Origin: Bryum argenteum
Lineage: Eukaryota > Streptophyta > Bryopsida > Bryales > Bryaceae
Assembly: GCA_037043015.1 (NCBI GenBank)
Contig: CM073325.1
Span: forward strand, 19,385,001 to 19,449,000
Length of the DNA stretch: 64,000 bases
Reading direction: 5' to 3'
Each line of letters starts with the position of its first letter. The stretch's first letter is position 1. Under the pieces are notes generated by a model, which worked only from the letters and a program-made list of their open reading frames with translations, did not search any database and was not told the origin of the DNA. Below are positions 58,504 through 64,000 of the stretch, one piece after another. The position numbers were made by a program, and so were the translations under genes.

Positions 58504-60635
58504 CTACTTGGTGGCTTGTGCAATCATGTTGGACAAAGAACTCGATTGCTCCTTCGCATGTTCAATTAGCGTATCCTGCAATATGAAATGGCCACTAATT
58601 TGATAAGTCCTAAAAATTAGCAAAACTTTAAGTATACTGATCAGATGTAGTTTCTGAAGCAAGCTTACAAAATTAGACGCAATATGAGATACTCTCGCTT
58701 CAAAGGAAATATGACTTCAATACAGTGAAGTAACCTAAACTACTCTTAGTATTTCAATTTGAAGCATTAGATTCAGAATATTGCGCGACCGTTGTAAGCT
58801 ATTGTGCTTTGGCTTCGTAAAGACAATGTGAAGCGCTAGAAGTATACCTGTGCAGCGATCACACGGGCCACAGACTTTTTACTCGTTTCCTGAAGCTCTC
58901 CAGCAATAAGAACCTCATCTAGTATGTAGTACGCCTGCATGTGCCAGCAAAAAGCAACTCATTACACTTCTGCACTGCACTACGATTCTACAAGCATTGT
59001 CTTCACTAAGAGAAATTATGATATCTTAGTGAAGTTAAAAAAACCACGAAGCTATAGCCGTTCAGCACTGTTGCACACACAGGGCTATCAAATTGTTCTC
59101 CAAAACTGACTAGAATCATTGACTAACCTTGTGAAAGTTGAATATGAGATCCAACTCACAGACCTGCAAAGCGCATCCACCAACCCTAACAGGTTAAAAC
59201 TCACCTTCTTTGTACTACATGAAAGAGCACTGCAATGAAACTTTCTGCCAACAAGTGGATTCTCTTTGAACTGTACAAAGACTTACATTGCCAAAGTAGC
59301 GATCGAGTATTTCAACGAAGTGGTGGATGATCTCCAAAGTTTCCAACTCGTTATCATCCGCATCCACACACATGCAAAAGTACAAACTCGCATACCTGTT
59401 CGATCAAACAAGAAGGCCTTAAAATCATCCGTAAGCAATTCCTAAGCTGACAATGATATGTTATTTTTTTCTGAGAAAACTCTTTCTCATGGATTAAATA
59501 TAGCAAAATATATACATCAAAATGGCCACTTTATCACCTAGAAATAGTCTGCAATTAAAGTCCTTGTCCATCTGCTTATAAAAGTTGCTAGTATTGAGCA
59601 GTTACCGTTTGTAGACGACCTTGAGGCCCCTCCATTCCAGGAAGTTACAGAGTTTCGGGCCACGAGAAAGAATCATACCACTCAGCTCGCGAATGACCTG
59701 TAACAATGTGCCTCCAATTAATGTGCAATTTCTAGAACTTAAGATCGAGTATACTTTCGTAGAAATGACATAGCTCAGCTAACTGCAAAGTGAGAAATTA
59801 CCTTGGAACGCTCCTTTTGAGTATAGGGCGAGTACCATTTCGTAAGCCTTACTTTGCCCTGCCGGCTAATCAGCAATACAAAGTGAATCTGCAGGACATA
59901 CCAGGTCCAGAATTATCAATTAGGGTAACAAGTTACTACACAAATCCAAACCAGATCCTCGTGGCTTCAATTCACCACATCCTGCAGTGCTTAATCCTGC
60001 AGTTCTAATTTTCTGAACGAAAATGTAATCTGTCAATATTTCCACAGGACTATCTGTACTCTAAACAGAAACCAATTCCCTAAAACTCTGATAATATAAT
60101 CCGCACAATGGAAGACCTTGCATGACAAAATGCTACTCCCTTCTTGATGTCACGATCAAATGGCGACTGGATAATTTAACTCGTGAACAAACTTGATCAG
60201 TACTTAGGATTTGAGCATCCTACGACAATGACCAATGCGAAGCCAAGGATATCAAAAGTACCGCAACAGACTCATAATAATTTTGCTCGATGACAAAGGT
60301 GAAATTGCAGCTGCAAGCTTTGTCGGATATACTCTTAGTGAAAACTTAATTAAAAGCTACTTCCAGGTCGCAAAATAGAAGTACTATCAAAAACCTAACC
60401 CTAGAGGCATTCCCAATCGAGGAACTGAAAAAAATTGCTGACTTCGTCTAGGATCTGCGGATTTGGCAAAATGATCGAGATAGCTCGCGATCAGATGCGA
60501 TGTAGGAGCGCACATAATGAATCGCCATTCTGATCTCCAATTTTCAAAGAATGGGGCACGATGCACGAACATATTCATATTAGGGCTACCAAGCACCAAA
60601 TTATTCAAAGAAAAATGCAAGAGAAAGCGAACCAT
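58504..60635 (-). CDS. AP1S: AP-1 complex sigma adaptin (AP19)
   Basis: Six phase-consistent coding exons (59888-59802, 59697-59606, 59395-59287, 59163-59128, 58934-58848, 58575-58504) encode 160 residues from [20 protein letters not shown] to [13 protein letters not shown], which with an initiator Met equals the 161 aa of plant AP19. Marks are [93 protein letters not shown]. The length and C-terminal extension separate it from AP-2 sigma (142 aa). The AP-1 complex sorts cargo at the trans-Golgi network. The initiator ATG must be in its own upstream exon, because no Met precedes IHF in frame; the best candidate is 60633-60635, directly followed by GT, though that donor (GTTCGC) is weak. The gene is tail-to-tail with the 872-aa gene, 494 bp apart. 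Confidence 0.93.
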
Positions 60636-60759
60636 TGCGATGAAGCCGGGGGTCTCCGGATCCGGAAAATGCCAGCGATCGCAGCGGTGATGGCGATCGA
60701 GCTTGAGCGATCCGCAATAGCTTCTTCAACCCCTCGCCCTGGACGGCAACACCATCATT

Positions 60760-62138
60760 CACTAGAGCAAGCCTTGCTCGTGAACGAAAGGTTTATCATT
60801 ATCATGGATGAAGTAGAAGCACGGATGAAATATTCATCATCAAGTTTAGTATGTCAACAAGACAAAATTATAGCTTCTTTTGTACACAAACATGACTAAA
60901 ATGTTGAACCGATTACATTCAACAACGTTCCTTCTTGTATATAAAATAAATTATAAAAATAATGTAATGTAGATTTATTAAAAACTTAATAAATATTTAT
61001 ACAAGTGTAATAATTATAGTGTATTGTAAATGTATCAAAATGTTGTATGTTGGTGAAAAGATTGAAGGATTTTTCTTATACCATACTTTGGAGGCAGCTT
61101 CGGCAAAAAAAATTGCAAAATATAATATCGGATTTTAAAAGAAATTATGATATTAATTTGCCGGAAAACTATGAAATAAATTTAAATAAATGACGAAATA
61201 TCTTGAATCTAACGCATGAACAGGAAAAATATATATTAAAGGAATTGTCATATCCCAATCATGAAGTCCTCTACAGTACTCATAGTTCCTCATGAGCCCC
61301 TAGCATATTAAATAAGGCATCTTTCAAAAAAAAGACGATGACATAACACACATGCAATGAAACTTCCATCAATAGTGGATGAAAGTCGAACTTATACTTA
61401 TTTATTTCCTCAAGAAGATGAATCTTTAAAAAATTCTTTTTTTAGTGCCAGACATTTAAATCTGAAATTAATTAATTATTCGACCAAGGGGTGACAAAGC
61501 TGCCCCCAAAGTACGGTATGCAATTGTAGTACTGAGATAGAACTTTGTGTTTGTTGTATTTGTACGCACTTTACATTTAAAGTGAATACTACTACAATAC
61601 TATTTTTTAATCTACTTACAATACAATTATGGAATACTAACAACCATGCATCAGCACTAATATAGTATAGCAATTTTTATGTATATATTTAAATATATTT
61701 CAATCATGCCATATATTTGAATATTAATATTGATAATTTTTTTATTAAAATTTTTAATAAACATGAAATGAATCTGTTTCTATATATATATACTGTAAGA
61801 AACAGAATATAAGAATTGCATGGACTCTAAATGGACAAGCAGTCCTTACAAAATCACTACTTCCACTCTACTTCCTCCCTATCCGCAGGCTTGTGTATTT
61901 AACTTGTATTGGCTTGACTAGATATCATGATTTTAGCCTGTTCCGCAGGCTCCATGTCCTCTCTATACAACATCAAGATCAGCTTGGAATGATAAGAATA
62001 ATAAAAGAAGTGAGAAGCCCTCAAACTCATTAACGTATTGCAATCAACACTCACAAATTTATTTCTCATACAAAGAGTCAGATCCCACGTCCGTTCCTAA
62101 ACTGGGTTCTTCAACATCTTCGATGTCGTGTAATACAT
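60760..62138. other. Very AT-rich spacer, no gene recognised
   Basis: Apart from the promoter side of the AP-1 sigma gene, this is low-complexity AT-rich DNA with no notable open frame. Confidence 0.5.
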
Positions 62139-63230
62139 TTATCCTCTTGAATGAATCGCGTCTATCCAAATAAACTTGATGTAACCTTGAATGCCCTCTT
62201 GATGAAATCTTAGCTTCGTCTCCTTCATATTTCTATCTCCGTCCATAGCTAAACCCAACTGCAAATGCGAAATACAAGAAATTAGACTTAAGAAATTTGA
62301 ATTAACAAGATTGAAAATATTGTATAAAATTGAGTAACAAGAATTTGAAAACTTACCACGTGTGCAAACCATGCTAATTGATTTGGCAGCATCGAGATGG
62401 GAGTCCTTGTGGAATAATTTTTTCCACTCATGATGCATGCGGTTGCTTCAAAAAATGCATCTCATCCAAATGAATCTCCATCTTTCCACCGCCAATTGTT
62501 GTGCATAAACAATGGTTTTAGAGAGTTTTTCCATGTTTCCATTTCTGTTTGATTTCCATTTTGGAATTTTGGCACACTCAACAACCGCCACAATTCTAAC
62601 CGTGCATAAAAGGCAAATCTGCCTCTTCGATTAATAATTGCGACTTTGATTTTCGTTTTCAAAGTTTCCTCCTAAGCTCTCTCAAAGGCTGTATGTTTGA
62701 ACATGTCTCCTTCCGCAACATTGAATACAACCAAAATTTCTTCTTTCATGTGTTCTTCGTGTAGAAACATCTTACTCTTGTTAACATCAACTCCCAATAT
62801 TAATTTTTAGAAATCATTTTCATGTGAGGTTTAATAAATTCTCATTTTGCTACATCAGGTATTGAGATTTCATTTACCTCATTGTTTACTAGAGCTTCCA
62901 ATAATCGGTTGTTCGCTTTTAAGTCATTGATTTCAGATTCCAAATTTCTTATAATTTGTCTTAATGTATTTCTTTAACTCTCAGAAGTTATACCATGGGG
63001 GGTTGGAAGCCGCCCACCATTGTTTTGAACACCAAATGGATTTGGAATAACTAGTGTGGAATGATTTTGAACAGAAGCACCTGGAGCTAAGCGTTTGGAT
63101 GGAGTAACTTGAGGTGATCTTTGACTGGAAATAGGGTGATAATGACCGCGACGTGCCCCTAGCTCTTAATCAGCCGTTTGAGAGCTTGCCATTTTGGTTG
63201 CCATTTCACTATCAAACACCGGTAAAGTGA
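62139..63230 (-). pseudogene. Decayed coding relic with coiled-coil segment, family unknown
   Basis: Read on the minus strand from 63230, protein-like sequence includes a polar, Ser/Pro-rich start (near 63200-63000: PISSQRSPQVTPSKRLAP, IPNPFGVQNNGGRLPTP), then a coiled-coil heptad stretch near 62950-62850 (RNLESEINDLKANNRLLEAL), then basic Trp-rich pieces near 62660-62460 (ARLELWRLLSVPKFQNGNQ). Several stops and frame changes interrupt it. It looks like a broken gene or transposon protein copy. No diagnostic motif was recognised. Confidence 0.35.
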
Positions 63231-64000
63231 GCGGCCATCCAATCTACTTGAGCATCGCAAATATTTCTTGCGAAAATAGATATCTTCCCAAAGGACACTG
63301 CTTCCTAGCAATACTACCAAATTTTAATGTGATGGAATCTGATCCTGTCAAATGATTGAAGTTATTTTAAAGGTGTTTATCGCGAATTTTAAAACCACTT
63401 AAAGAGGCAAGTTTTCAGTAAGTAATATTCTCTTGTATTATTATATTTTACTAAAATTTATTTATTGAAGAATCGTCTACTAATCAAAATGAATCAATAA
63501 TTTATTTAATTTATCAATTTTAAACAAATATTAATTGTGTTTGGGTGTTTGATTTGGGCATTTGATAGTAGCATATCATTATTTGATCCATTTGGCAATG
63601 AACAAATGGTTCATCCTCGATTGTACGCTTATGTCTGCGACCATCCAAAAAGGTGCAAGGTAATACAATTTTCTACAAATTATTACCAAATAAACAAAAA
63701 TAAAATCTGTTTTATTATATTATATTATATTTATTTATTTTATTATATTAATATGTTTTGATATGTATGTCTGCAAGGTAACTTGTACCCACGATTCAAA
63801 CAAATCTCGGTACCCTTGTAGTATGTGCATATGTCTAAAAATTTCATTATCGAATGTGGAAAGAGGAATGAATAGTTATCGCACCGAAGCTTCTATAAAA
63901 GCTTCTATGCTTCAATCAATTTTTATTTATCAAAGTAATTTGCAAATCCTATTATTTCACTTTAAAATATTCTAAACTGAACTTTACTGTTATGTATCTA
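63231..64000. other. AT-rich window end, no gene recognised
   Basis: Open stretches at 63537-63761 and 63763-63975 lack family marks and sit in low-complexity AT-rich sequence. Confidence 0.4.

Noticed and set aside
1-64000. tRNA, rRNA or other structured RNA genes
   Set aside because: I looked for conserved tRNA box A/B patterns and ribosomal signatures by eye and found none convincing.
1-64000. Bacterial or organellar origin of the window
   Set aside because: Numerous phase-consistent GT/AG introns, AP-1 sigma, DA1 and LTR elements show nuclear plant DNA.

Overview
The window looks like nuclear DNA of a land plant, most likely a non-seed plant such as a bryophyte. Spliced genes carry short GT/AG introns (about 80-800 bp), the families are plant-type (GT37 fucosyltransferase, DA1-type LIM peptidase, plant bHLH, plastid-free theta GST with a peroxisomal tail), and Ty3/Gypsy LTR elements and MITEs fill AT-rich spacers. 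The lineage is an inference; no single feature fixes it. All exon borders below were derived by hand from reading frame and splice dinucleotides.

Layout. 1-9797: a minus-strand Ty3/Gypsy element running off the left edge, interrupted by a second, smaller minus-strand Gypsy element (2247-7755) with matching short LTRs and a 5-bp target duplication. 11.2-13.1 kb (-): membrane-anchored HAD acid phosphatase, head-to-head with 13.45-15.9 kb (+): GT37 fucosyltransferase. 17.0-17.4 kb (-) and 20.3-21.2 kb (-): two intronless plant proteins of unknown function. 18.9-19.5, 21.7-22.1 and 33.3-33.6 kb: MITE-like TIR elements. 24.7-28.1 kb (-): complete 11-exon DA1-like ubiquitin-linked LIM peptidase. 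28.2-34.4 kb: spacer with tandem repeats and a decayed coding relic. 34.4-35.8 kb (+): DHRS7-like membrane SDR. 37.9-40.5 kb (+): seven-exon theta GST ending in SKL. 40.5-50.7 kb: long gene-poor spacer with copies of a dispersed repeat family and a C-rich minisatellite. 50.9-52.4 kb (+): bHLH transcription factor. 54.5-58.0 kb (+): nine-exon 872-aa protein whose size and domain order suggest the FANCB/FAAP100 type of Fanconi core-complex subunit. 58.5-60.6 kb (-): AP-1 sigma adaptin. 62.1-63.2 kb (-): decayed coding relic.

The host genes do not form a pathway. They are independent transcription units covering cell-wall/Golgi glycosylation, phosphatase, growth control, redox and peroxisomal metabolism, transcription, possible DNA repair and vesicle traffic. 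The most notable points are the candidate FANCB/FAAP100-like gene, a dense heat-shock-element array directly upstream of the TATA box in the outer LTR, and a nested LTR element whose LTRs look young while its interior is decayed.
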